A DNA stretch of 64,000 bases from Volvox africanus (lineage: Eukaryota; Chlorophyta; Chlorophyceae; Chlamydomonadales; Volvocaceae): contig BSDZ01000086.1 in the NCBI GenBank assembly GCA_030268105.1, positions 4,170,501 to 4,234,500 of the forward strand. Reading direction: 5' to 3'. Of this stretch, positions 12,390 through 24,365 are shown in pieces; positions within the stretch are counted from its first letter, which is position 1, and the number at the start of each line of letters is the position of its first letter. The notes below the pieces were generated by a model, which was given only the letters and a program-made list of their open reading frames with translations, had not been told where the DNA came from and made no database searches. The position numbers were made by a program, and so were the translations under genes.

Positions 12390-15300
12390 ATGGCTGACGT
12401 TTTCAGCTCAGCGTTTGCGGCGGAGCAGCATACAGCTTGGGCCGCAAGCCAGTATGCATGGGACCCATCGCAACTGCAAGCTCTGCCGCTGGCTGGGAGC
12501 CCTGCATCTGGTTCGACAGCTGCTTCTTCAGAGCATGGCTCGGAAGGTGCGGTTGTTTTGATTGTGAGGATGGGTCTGGGAATGATAAAGGGTTGCACTC
12601 GTTCACGGTCGCTGACGTTCCTGAGGACTGTTTCCACGTAGGACCTTGCAGCAGCGCGGGTGCGCAGCGTGACCAAAGCTTAGGTCCAATTCCTGTGGGA
12701 TGGCAGGATACTACACGCGGTGGCACTGCCGGTGGAACTGCTGCCGGAAAGGAAATGAAGGGCGCCCATACTAGAGCTCCTAAAGGGCCTTTGGTCTGCC
12801 AGGTATGGATTCTAATGGTTATGTATGGTATCAGGTTTTTGCCCGTCTTGTGATATCAAGGCGCTTGTGGCAAACCTTCGGCCTACCCGGTTATTCTCGA
12901 TAATGCTTCATAGGTCGACGGCTGTGGACACGATCTTTCACTGGAAAAAGGTTATTACCAGCGATACCGAGTCTGTGAACCGCACATGAAGCTGCTCAGT
13001 CTGGTGTTGAATGGAAAGGCGTGCCGTTTCTGCCAGCAGGTGCGTTGGGCTTTGCCCAAGTCGCTTGCATGGCTGGTCTGTCTGCATTTCCTTCCAGTTA
13101 AATATGTAGCCTCTTGCATGTAATCGCATGACCGAAGCTGCTTTTTTGTGCAACCCAGCCCATCCTTCGAGCCGGAAGTTTTCTGTGCGTTGGGCATGGA
13201 GGACATCTGAGATGCAAGCTTTCCCTATTAAAGGCGCATATTATGTACCATTGCAGCATGCGCTCTGAACCCTGCGCATAGTCGGGAACAGCACCAGCAC
13301 ATCGTTTGTGGCAGTGGTTTCTTGGTGCCTCTCACGCGCTGCATGTCAACAGGTGTATTTGTGGTATTATAATGCAGATGAATTCCAGGGCGCTGCATGA
13401 CAGCCGTTGTTTCGATATCTCAGGCGCCTTGCTGCTTGAAGCGTTTCCGAGCACTCCTATTAGACGGTATTTAAGTACCAACCCAGCATGTTGAAGTTAC
13501 ACGGCTTAGTTCTGATAAAGCTGACCTGGCCTTGCTGTGCTCCTGTTTTTTCAACAGTGTGGTCGCTTTCAGGAGTTAACAGAGTTCGATGGGAATAAAA
13601 GGTGAGATTTTGTCTACATAGGAGCGTTCTGCATCCCTTCACGCATTCTACTGTGTCTCGGTGCTGAGGTAATAGCCACTGCACAGGAGCTGCCGGGCGC
13701 GTCTGTTACAGCATAACGCAAGGCGTCGCAAGAGGGATCCCCTCGAGACATCGAGGAGGGACATATCTGGGTCGCGGAAGAGCAAATCTCATCACCCCTG
13801 GTCGGACAGCAGTAACGACGCAGATATGGGTCATGGCAGCGGCGAGCTAAGCAACGGCGCCAACGATAAGGTCAGCTGAGCTGCCCTGGATTATTGTATC
13901 TTGATGGGCTGCGGCATGTCTGCCCGGTTTGTGACACATCTGTCCCACTGTATTCTGCAGGGCATGGCGAACTATAGCACGGATAATGGGGCTGATCAGG
14001 GCATCAAGGTCCGAGTGGGTGTTGCACCCGTGTCTTCTAGTGGCATGTCTACCTGGAACCCCGGCCTAATCGCATCCGTTGAAGCGCCCGGAAGCGTCAA
14101 CCAGCTTCACAGGATGCTCCAGCAGCCACTGGCAGTCCCAGTCCCGCCGGCGTCCATTGATGCTGACCTTGCCCGGTGCTTTTCAGCAGGAAGTGACGTG
14201 GGTGACGCACTGGATGAAATGCTGGACGGAATCCTGAATAGCAGCACGGACTACCTGGAGGACCCCCGAGCTGCCTTTTTGCCTGTCCCGCCTTCTGTGC
14301 CGCCAGTCCTCGGGGGTCCATTTGGCTCTGCAGGCGCGAATATGGCAACCGGTCCTCTGTCTGGCGGTTCCTTCACGTCGGGCACTGAGGTCAAGCCGCT
14401 GCAGTTCAGCATGGCAAACCTGGGAATGCAAGGCAGTCCGGCAATCAGTGGGGCTATGGTTGGCGCAGGCAGCCTGGCATCGAGTGTGGCAACATCAGGT
14501 GCGTGGCAGCCAGGCGGCATGGTGCTCGACAACATGGGCTCTGCGGCCGATTTGGCTGCCGCACTTAACAAGCGTGTTGCTCAGCAACGCGAGCTACAGG
14601 AGCACCAGCTGCTCCAGCAGCTCCAGCAGCAGCAGTTACAGCAACAGCAGCAGCTGCAGCAGCAGCACAAACTGCAGCAGCAATTGCTGCTACAGCAGCA
14701 GCAGCAGCAGCAGCAGCAACTGCAGCAACAGTTGCTACAGCAACAGCAGCAGCTCAACGGAGTCATTGCCCGGGGCCCTGTCAACACGGCCGCGTCTTCG
14801 TCCATGATGCAGATGGACACTTTCATGGACTCAACGATTGTGCCAGGGGGTGTTGACAATACCATCAGCGGCGGCCTGATAGGTCAGATGAATGGCACGC
14901 TAAACCGCAGCCTTGGAGCGCCATGGCCCGGGTCTAACATTGCTGTTAGCGTGCCCGAGGTGATGAGCAGCATGTCGATGAACAGCAACATGAGCCATGC
15001 TTCAATCGGTATGAGCGGAATGGGTCCCAGCGGTTCGATACTCCCCTCCGTGACAAGCACCGCTGCATCGGGATCGTCCAGCTTCGACGTGGCCCGCCGA
15101 CTAGTCGCTAGTGGCGGTGCTGCTGCGCAATATCAGAGCGAAGACCTGTTGATTCGTGTGAGCGTGAAGATCGCAAACTGCACTCCAGATCAGCTCCCGG
15201 TGGACCTCTACCAGCGGCTCCAAAACCTGCTCAACACTGCCGACGCATCACTGGTGCAGGGCTTTTTAAGGCCCGGCTGCACACATCTTGTGCTAGACGT

Positions 15301-17234
15301 CCAAGTTGACAGCGTCGCTCGGGCAAGCAACTTTGGCAATGACGCCCCGGGAGGCGGTGCTTCCTCGGGTCTGGCCGTGTCCACGGCAGACCTTCACGGC
15401 GTGCTGGGCTCAGCCATGCGCCGTTGTGCCATACTTGTGCAGACGGATCGGGAGGTGGCGATGTGGCCGGCTGCCGCACCTGCGGGGTCAAAACCACAAA
15501 ATTCCGCATGGATTGGTGACCTGGAGGCGGCTGGTGAACTGCCCGTCATTCAGCATGTCAGTGCCGGGGCCCATATCGATGCGGATGGCTGTGCGGTGCT
15601 ACTAGTGTACGGAGTGGGCCTGACGCGCCCGGGAGTGGAGCTATGCGCGCGGATCCAGGGAGGCTACGTGCCGCTCTCCCTTAACCCACTGATGGAGGCT
15701 GGGCGTATAGCCACAGCAGCGGCTGCCGACCCAAAGTTGGCAGCTGCAACTGCTCGTGCGGTGCTGTTCAGCAAGGCGCTTGAGCGCGCAGGTCGCAAGA
15801 GTGAGGACATATTGCTAGTCACTGTCAAGGATACCCCAGGAACTGGCTTGCTGCTACTTGAGGCACAGACAGGTCCACTGCTCAGTAATTGGCGGCCGTG
15901 CCTACTGTCAACTGATGCGGCCATCGCCACTGAGCTGTCAATGTGCGCCGGCCGGACAGTACGAGCGGGCGCGGTTGCACTGGCTTCTTTAGAAGCATTT
16001 ATTCTGGACCTGGGGCGCGTGCTGGACAAGCGGAGTTACACCACTCCGTTGTTGCGCAGTTGGGGTGTGCCGGATAGTTGCTTGGCGTGCGTGGACGAGG
16101 CTGACGAGGCCGAGGCCGACCCATCAGTTGCTCAGGACGTATGCGACGAGGAAAAGGAGTCGAATGAGGTAACCCTGGCGCTGGTGTGTGTCTGCGAGCG
16201 GTTGCTGGCCATTTCCACGGATCTCGGCATGGCGAGTGTAAGTACTTTCCTCGCCGGCGCGCTATGGCAGTACGACCAAGATGTGCAGGCTATCCTGGAA
16301 GCCCCGTATGCCGATGGTCTAGCCATCGTCCACCGGTGCATGCGCTCTGGCAGTCCGGCAGTTGTACGCGCCCTGTTGGCCTGGATCAAGGTGTCGGGGG
16401 TGCGGATCGATCTGGCAACCTCGGTAACACTGGGCATAAGCCCCCTGCATCTCGCTGCGCTGATTCCAGCCACCTGGGAAGTCCTGGCTGCTGTACCCGC
16501 AGCGAGGAAGTGCTGGTGGTCAGCGAAGTCGCTGCTAGACGGCGCGACGCCATTCCAGCTCCAGCAGATGTTGCTGTCACAGCTTCCACGAAGCGCGCTG
16601 CCACAGGACGTCGTGAATGCATTTGCGCCGAAGCCGCGCCCCATGCCCCATTGGGGCACCATCATGTCTACGACAGAAACCAACCCCTCTACGGTAAGGG
16701 CGCAAAGGGTGGCAAGGTGTTGTGCGCAACTTGAAAGGTGGCCTTGCCTCGCCTTTCCAAAATGACATTTTGCATACATCTGCCACATACTTGTCCCGAA
16801 TGAATGTTTTGTTGTGCAGTTGCCAGACGATGACTTGACGATTAGCGCAAACCACGCTAACACCTTGCCGGGTACCACAGGTTCCGCTCGTGGACGTGAA
16901 GGACGAGCCCGTAACGGAACAGCATTCTACGGGTGGCAGCTACAGCAAGTCCCGTGGTGCGGTGGCGGTGATGGCTGCCATGTTCGTGTTATCAATATTA
17001 GCGACGGTGGTTCCGTCGTGGCTGTCGGGACCCAAGGCTGCAGGCAACAGCCATGAGGCCTCAGACAATGCCGCTCTGGCTACCGATACATCCGTAACGC
17101 AGCGCAGCTTTGCGACATTTTGTTCGACCATAATGTATGTCAGCCTTCTAGGCTTGGCGATTCTTCTCCTGCCGCTCAACAAAGCCGCAATCCTATCTCA
17201 GTTCTACCCATCATCAACTTGCCTCGCACCATAA
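12390..17234 (+). CDS. SBP-domain transcription factor, CRR1/SPL1/SPL7 class
   Basis: Seven exons: 12390-12546, 12642-12802, 12914-13039, 13558-13601, 13687-13870, 13961-16693 and 16881-17234. All junction phases agree and give about 1,252 residues, close to Chlamydomonas CRR1 as I recall it. The SBP zinc domain spans roughly residues 105-182 over four exons: LVCQVDGCG, YRVCEPH, CRFCQQCGRF, SCRARLLQHNARRRKR. The Arg/Lys end is the usual nuclear signal. A Gln-rich tract lies near residues 431-489. The SPL-type middle domain is near residues 620-670 (RVSVKIANCTPDQLPVDL, then FLRPGCTHLVLDVQV). A weak ankyrin-like segment (GISPLHLAALIP) follows, then two hydrophobic stretches in the last exon. 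Members bind GTAC cores; CRR1 and SPL7 control copper responses. An acceptor at 12683 instead of 12641 would remove 14 residues. The expected Zn-ligand His after CGRF is Gln here. Confidence 0.9.
14590..14755 (+). repeat. CAG/CTG-rich tract coding poly-Gln
   Basis: An impure CAG, CAA and CTG triplet run inside exon 6 of the SBP gene. It encodes about 55 residues of mostly Gln with interspersed Leu. Such tracts are common in transcription activators and vary in length between strains. Confidence 0.9.
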
Positions 17235-19057
17235 ACCGATCAATATCCCAGGAGATCTTTGTGGCATCGTTATGCTACAGTGTAATGCTTGGCGGGGCTC
17301 GGCGTACGGGGCATTGCAAGACAGGTGGCTGGGGTATTTTTGCGTAATAATAAATGTGAGTGCATTGGAATCGCCCGACTCCAGAAGGGCTGAACAAGGG
17401 TCGCGTATGTTGCCAGCCTTGTGTCAAAAAGGGAGTTCCGCGGCCCGCTTCCTAACTGACTGGCGCAGGTGTACCCGAGCAATATGCCTGCCTGTCCGTG
17501 CGTTGTGTCTGCTCACGGTTGCAGCATGCTGCACAACGGGTCGTTGTCAGGTCCGAACCATCTATCTGTGAATTAATTATTGTCTAGCGTGTATAGCTTT
17601 TGGGGAGGAGCGGTTGTTGCAATCTGGCTATGGCAAGATGAGATTGGAGCGGCCCCTAGACGCCCTGTTGTGCATGTAGTACTGGCTGCCTTGCTCAACC
17701 TCCCATGCGGAGGTAGTCACTGGTGATCATATCGATATCAGTACGAGGTCTTTCTGCGCATGTGAGGCGGGTCGTTTCTTGTTGCGCATGCCACTGTCGA
17801 GCCCCTTATTGTTGGGTATGCCTGGGCTTTCCTGAGTACATAGCTGGCTGGGAAAATGTATGCCATGTCGCAGGTTGGGGTCGTCGCACCCGGGCTGCCT
17901 AGCGGCTTTCCCAAAATGGGACGGGTTTTGGCTTTCCACTTGGTAATGGAATTTTTGCGAGCTGCGCACCCGAGCAACTATATCCCCGCTGTTTCTGCTG
18001 CTGCATTTCGAATAAATTGGAACGGCGCGCTGAGAAGATTCCGTTATGCGTGAGGCATCTTCGCCCGCGCTGACTGAGGATGCAAATGGTGTCAAGGGTA
18101 AGTGTCGTCTTCAGAAACATGCGTGTTCCTGGCTACGCCCCGTGCCCATCCCTACATCAGTGAAGCTGCGACTGTTCGATTTCACAGGGTTGTCAAGCCT
18201 TGACTTTGTTGCTGTCATCTTTAGGTATACGCGCACGTTGCTTGTTTAAGAACTGCAATTTCTGGGTCCTGCGCATATTCGACGGGGTAACAGTTGCTGC
18301 CCGTTTTGATACTGTTTTTAAGGCTCTGTGCATGTGCGGCCGTAAATTGCATGGTGAACCTCGCAAAGAGGGCCGGGTACACCCAGTTCCACGGTGCGGA
18401 TTGGTCTTCTTCAGAGGACGTGCTGGCCTGCTATGTGACTTGACAGATGTGTGTGTACACGTTTGCTGTCACGGCTGAACTGTGGATTTGCGTTTTTGAA
18501 CCATGATCCGCCCCGAAAAAGCTTAGGGGTCCATTATACACAACACGCGTGCCTTTAATATGCAGCTGTGACCAACAGATGGGGTACACGCGGTCTCTGG
18601 AAAGGGAACCTGTAAAGGATTGATGCCATCATCGTCGTGCCTGTGCTATCGCACTTGCCAGCCTTTCTGGACTTGCTTTGGATGTCAGTGCCCTTTCATT
18701 GCATCCCGAACAACTCTGCAAGTCGGGGGGTCTACACGTCCGACTCTCTAGCAGGGATCAAACATCTTAATGGGACCTGCAAATTTAACCGAGAAGAATT
18801 CGTTTAACTCTTTTGAGACGGGTTGAGTTGGGAATTTTACATAAAGTTGGCAAGCTGGCAAGGCATCGCCGACAGTCATTCTTCATTTGCATTATTCCAG
18901 AATACGAGTTACGCTGTTAACATATCTTTTCCATTGGTGCATACAGTGTTATTACAAATTAACTTATCTCTTCGCTGACATTTAATTTTGCGTTGGGCCG
19001 CTGCAAGCCATATAGATAACTGAATGTATATTCAGTAACCTTTCTAAACGTTAAAAT
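17235..19057. other. 3' flank of the SBP gene and spacer
   Basis: No coding sequence is recognised. A TGTAA polyadenylation-like signal sits at 17281-17285, 47 bases past the SBP stop codon. This is close, and the real 3' end may be farther on. Bases 18880-19050 are AT-rich just before the YchJ-type gene. Confidence 0.35.
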
Positions 19058-20888
19058 ATGCTCAAATATCAGCGTGCTTTATTTAGGCCAGGGTGGGCCT
19101 CCCAGAAACCGGGTGTCCGTGTTGTGGTGACCGCTGGACTGGGCTTCGGCAAGAAGGATAACAGCAAGTCGTGTCCCTGCGGATCAGGGCAAGAATACCA
19201 GGTGGCCCCATTAGAAATTTGCCGATTTTCCAAACTAGGTCCACGCACACTCCCAAAATCCCTAACCCCGCACGCATCTACTAAAAACACATGTATGTCT
19301 ATGTTTACCGCCCAATTGGCACTGACATGCTGCTTGAGAAACTATCTTAAATATATTACTGCTCCCTGTGGGTTTTTTCCGACATCATGCTCGCGTGCTC
19401 GGGAGCATCCTCGCATGTGCACTGCATTTAGAACCTCCCTATCGACTTCCTCATTCGTGACACCGCAGATAAGCCCCACCAGGTCAATTATCGATCGACC
19501 ATGAAAAATTGCATCATGCCGAACCCTAACCCCAATAACTGGCTTACTCAACAGAAATCCAACCGGTTTCACCGATCCCGTTCTCCCTACCTTTGAGGCC
19601 CTAGACCTGCTGCCAGCGCTACCACAAGAGTTTCACGGTCCAGGCTCCAACAGCCGAGGCAGTGCTTCGAGCCCGCTTTTCCGCTTACGCTAAGGTGAAG
19701 GGTGGGAGGGAAAACCGTAGCCTGCACTGCGTGCTCACCGTGTACCTCACCTGTCGGTCCAGGCTTGAACGGACGTTTAACTCTCAGTGGTCGCAGCTTC
19801 CGGGTTTCCACCTGATCGGGTCGTTGAAGAATATTAAGGGGCTTATGCAGCCATGGTGCTCTAACCCGGTCCGCTCTGTCCGCCGTTGCACAGAAAGAAT
19901 GGAAGTATGTTGTACGTACGACGCATCCGGCCAATCCAAATATAAAGGGCACTGTGTCCGAAGATGGGAAGGTCCGGACGACTTTTGAGGAGGACATTAA
20001 GGTACGTGAAGGGCACACTGGACGGGGCAGTGGAAAACACGGAACTGGAGGAAGTTTAATGGAAAGGGACGTGGTGCAGCATTCGTGTTTTGGAGTGCTG
20101 AGGTGGTCAAGGAAAATGGGATGGGGAGGCACGGCCGCTGGAGGGTAGGCGTAAGAGCAGGCGCGCAGAGTCATGGCAAGTCCATTCTGCGACTCTCCAT
20201 GACAGAAAGATGGACATTTTGGAGATGCCTGGGTGCAGCGCCTGCACCATTGTTGCATGTTGTAAGGCCCTGATTTCAAGCACGCGCTATGTTTCCCAGT
20301 CGCACTCGCCAGAAGCAGGAAATTCACCCCAGCAACTCTCACGGGACTGCGGTAGGGCAAACTCCCAACTCGGCCTGGGCAGGCTGCGGACCGTGGTTGG
20401 ATCGTGCGCTTATGATAAGATACTCCTTCTACTCTGCTGCACATCCACGCCCACCCTTTTTGTCTCCGGCCCCTCATGTCGGCTCGGGGGTCTGCCGTCG
20501 CGGCCGGCCAGGTCTCCATGTACAACTGCGAGTTCGTCCGGCTTCAGGTGCTAGGTCAGGAGCAGGGCGCCAACGTCGGGGAAGTCCTGATTGATTTTCA
20601 GCTGGACGTCCGTCAGAAGCTGGTGCGTGCGCGTGGGAAAAGGGCGAGAGACAAATTATGTGAACATAGCCTACCGAACCGATCCTTTGCTACCGGATGC
20701 TCGTACCGTAGGATGAAAAGGCCCGCAAGCTGGACAAGCCGGTGCTTCGGAACATTCGCGAGAAGGCACTGTTTGTGTTGAGCGATGATGGGGCCTGGGA
20801 GTTCCTGCGTGCAGTTGACAGCAACTGGGACCGGGACAAGCTGGACTACCGGGACGCGCAAGAGGCTGCAGAGCCGGTGGCGGCCTGA
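19058..20888 (+). CDS. SEC-C motif / YchJ (UPF0225)-like protein
   Basis: Five exons, all split at phase 0: 19058-19201, 19617-19694, 19894-20001, 20512-20622 and 20712-20888, giving 205 residues. Exon 1 ends in SCPCGSGQEYQ, a SEC-C zinc motif start. Exon 2 has APTAEAVLRARFSAYAK, matching the 'TAE.LMRSRYSAY' signature that follows SEC-C in YchJ proteins. Exon 3 has KYVVRTTHPAN, matching the 'YL..T.H' element. Exon 4 (EFVRLQVLG) and exon 5 (WEFLRAVDSNW) correspond to the remaining NTF2-like fold. The basic, Ser-poor first 30 residues could be an organelle transit peptide. The function of the family is unknown. The usual Cys pair after CPCGSGxxYxx is replaced by residues without Cys (QRYHKSF), so the zinc motif looks incomplete. 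The start codon is the first ATG in frame and is unproven. Confidence 0.8.
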
Positions 20889-23800
20889 GGGCAAGTGTTT
20901 TGGGTGGCGGGCGCGTGAATATTCATTAGGGGGCCTGGGACGGGATCAGAAGGGAAATCATTTTAGGTAGTAGCTCCCGCCGTGGCGCAGGAGACATTGG
21001 TCCGCCCGCATGCAGGTGATACGCACATGATACGGCGACCGTTGGAGTCGTGAACTTGATGTTGTTAAGAATGAAGGTGTTTTAAATCTGACTGTTGCTT
21101 AACAGCTGCAATCGCCGATCAAATTCTGCCATTTTGCCTTGGGTCGACGCTGAGCATTACGGACAAGTGGGCATTACTGTTGTCAACTTGTCTCACGACT
21201 CATTAAGATGCGAGAACACAGTTCAACGTGGCACAGGACCGAGTAACTCAAGTGATTCCTGAGTTGGAGACTTTGGTGCTTAATCTGGGCATGCATATTT
21301 AGGCGTTTGCCCTCATCTTCCGTGCAACTGGGCTTCACCTGCTTAGTTGCCTGTTTAGTGTCATTGAACGCATGCATGGAGGATTTGGGGTTCCAGTGGG
21401 GGCATCGTCCTGAACGTGAACATGACGGGCCCTTGTACGCCTGGGTCTTGCTGCTGCTGCCCAGAATGTGGCTGCAGGACTCCAAGAGCATTGACGGATA
21501 TGCTTCCAAGGCAATAGCTGCATAGACGCAATCAATATTCCATGTCCCCCGACAACTACTCCGCAAATCCTTCACCACGTGCTCTCCAATCTATTCTACT
21601 GATGTTCCGTCCCGGATAAAGTACGTGACCCACCAGTTTGTCAACTTAAGATGAGATGGCAGCAGCCCAAACAGTTCGTGTGAGCCCTCGCATCAACTCG
21701 CCCCGCATCAACCACCACCGGGCGTTCCCCCCCACCCCGGGAATGCGTGCCGCAATTGCAGCAGTCGAAAGAACAAGCTTTTTCGTGGCTTCAATAACTA
21801 GGTCTGGGTGGATCAATCACTGGCCACCGCCACGCGTGCATATGTGCTAGCAGAAAAAATAATGAGATAAATCTCATTCGAGCATTGACAGGATGTTGGC
21901 AGCGGGTCATTTACGCTCGGCAGCGGGTGCATATTGGGAGCAGGAACTTATAGTCATGATTTCCATGCCGACAAGATTAAAGAGAAGGGTCCCACCTCTC
22001 GCTGCCTGGCGCGCAACGTCTGGGGGCTTTGGCTGGCCGATCAGCCCTCATGACACCTCATCTTACCATAGCCGAAGTCCTAATAGCAGTCACCTACCAA
22101 CTACATTCGGTAAGGTTTGGGTCAGCGATGTGCGCTCTGTCAGGGCGCCTGTTCTTTTCGGTGCACTAATTCAAAAAGCGGCAAAGCAAACGGACCCAGG
22201 AGGCGGTATCCACCGTCAGCTCCAGCTTCCACAATTTACCTAACGGAACCGTAGGCCGTTGATTCAGGCTGGGTAGTCACCCACTTTTCGGTGCACTAAT
22301 TCAAAAAGCGGCAAAGCAAACGGACCCAGGAGGCGGTATCCACCGTCAGCTCCAGCTTCCACAATTTACCTAACGGAACCGTAGGCCGTTGATTCAGGCT
22401 GGTTAGTCACCCACGTCCGCAGGACGATTGCAGAGCCCCCTTCCTCTCATAATAATGTCCGAAATGAACGCATGCGCAGAAGCTGGACCACATTTAGACT
22501 GCACCAGCGCATCCCTCCGTCATCCGTCATCCGCATGCTACCCACTTTCCCCACTGAGCGAGCACAGCACCATCACTTGCCCTTGGGATCCACAGCTGCA
22601 TACATATACTTGCTGTGCCCCTGATACTGTACATGCGCGCATACAGACGCTCCTCTATGACAATATCCTGTCCTGCAGCTCCCGCACTAATGTGCTTTAC
22701 CCAGGCATCGATTTCCGCGAATATACCGTAAGATGGGTGTCAAGCATCTGCGCAGAGAAGTCGTAACCCATTACGAACGCGCTTAACTGCAGAATTTAGG
22801 TCCGTGGTATTAACCTGCAGGAACATGAGCCCACTGCGCCGCGCCGTGTACACGCGAGCACAGTACTCTCAGCATGGTATGGTTTGCAACTTTGGATTTC
22901 CTTTGGCCGATGGTAAGCTGCTGCCTTTCCCACACAATCGGGCGTGGCAGCGCCTACATACACTTTGTTTATCTAATGCCTATGTCCGGCCCTCTGCTGC
23001 TCTCGACACACGCAGTCGTCCGCCGGCGGAGGCGCAACAGTGTGTGCCTGAAAGCGGCCCGTGTGGGTGCAGTCCCGTTGCCAACAGCCCCAACCCGTGA
23101 TCCCGGTCCCCTCACCGCTGCCAGGAAGTCCTACGGGACGGAAACTGACCACGGCGAACACAACCATTGTTATACCGCAGTCATCCTGTCCGATGCGCCT
23201 CGCCGGCCCAGCCACGCGTTGCCAGTCCAACCGCAACACTCTCGCAATGCTGTGGAACCCGCCTGCTCCAACTGCCAGGTCCCATAATAAAATCATAGGG
23301 AACCAGCCCCGGGCAGGCTCAAGCGGCGATCACTGCGCCCATCCAGGTATAGCCCCTGCCCAACCCCGAATACACAAAGCATCCAAAGCCACTAGCGCGA
23401 CCAAAACAGCAGTCCGCCTTGTGCGCGCGATAGTGCAACGTCCTGACGCGGCAGCATGCAGGCAGCTGTCACGCAGTCAATGGCCACCTGTCGAACAGCG
23501 TGAATCCCCAACCCTGAGCCTGCCGCTGCTAGAGCTGCGTCCCCACTCATTTGATGGAGGATATAAGCGGTAGCGCTGGCACCGCGGTGCGGCTTCTTTC
23601 ACCCTCCAAGCCCCGAAAGGCAAGGGGGCCGTTGGCCGGAGATATGTGGACTGCAGCACTTGGTCCTCAACGCTCTACTGCCAGCTTGTTAACTGCTGTG
23701 TTGGCTTTCCTTTCGGCTTCTTTTGGCGGAGAGCCGAATAAGCGCCTCATCAGCCCGAGAAGGCATCTGGATAGCCCGCTAGCTTGCGGCTTCCAGCCTT

Positions 23801-24365
23801 ATCAGTCATATGTCCCCGCTGTTGCTACTGCTGCAGCTTCGCGCACTGATTCAACAGCGAGCCGCGAAGGAAATAGCTGCTTACGAGCAATGCTCAGTTC
23901 CAAATGCACAGCCACTTTCCAGAGACAGCCATCTGCCAACGGCTCTGCCTAGAGTCGCTGAACTCAGAGCATGTCCATTGGAACCGTGGTATTGGAGGGA
24001 GGCGGCGCATCGCCGTTGGGCGTCTGCAATGGCGGTCAGGCAGTACGGTGGGAGTTCGATTGTGAGCGCAGCGAGGCACCAGATGCAACGGAGTTTAACA
24101 ACTGAAAACTTCGAAGTGCCATCGTGGACCGCCACGAAAGATTTAGTAGCCCAAAGCTGCTTTATAAGCAAGGGCTCATCGCAGAAGGAGACTCGTTCAG
24201 CTGACGGGTCAGGGCGGCTTCTTTACATGGCTCTAACCAATCCGAAGGGTCATGCAGAGACCGTGATAAGACCTACAACTGGTAACTAATGCACGATTCG
24301 AACATTTGTGAACATCAGTACTGTATTCCTTCCCAGTGCGGCTGGAGTTCGGGAGAGGAGAAACG
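20889..24365. other. Spacer with no recognised gene
   Basis: Several open frames of 100-170 codons lie at 22870-24290 on the plus strand, but none shows a family motif or a sensible splice chain. The stretch contains a 130-bp tandem duplication at 22155-22414. On the minus strand, TGTAA complements occur at 24223-24227 and at 24421-24425 and could serve the EPL1 gene. A short 3' exon of EPL1 may be hidden here. Confidence 0.35.
22155..22414. repeat. 130-bp tandem duplication
   Basis: Bases 22155-22284 are repeated at 22285-22414 with a single visible substitution near the end (gctgggtagt versus gctggttagt). The near identity indicates a recent event. No function is seen. Confidence 0.95.

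Noticed and set aside
19587..20525. 312-residue frame on the minus strand
   Set aside because: It covers exons and introns of the YchJ-type gene on the other strand, which have matching splice phases and family motifs. The minus frame has no motif.
22804..24289. Several overlapping 100-170 codon plus-strand frames
   Set aside because: They overlap each other in different frames, have no motifs and no consistent splice chain. They are probably chance frames in GC-rich spacer.
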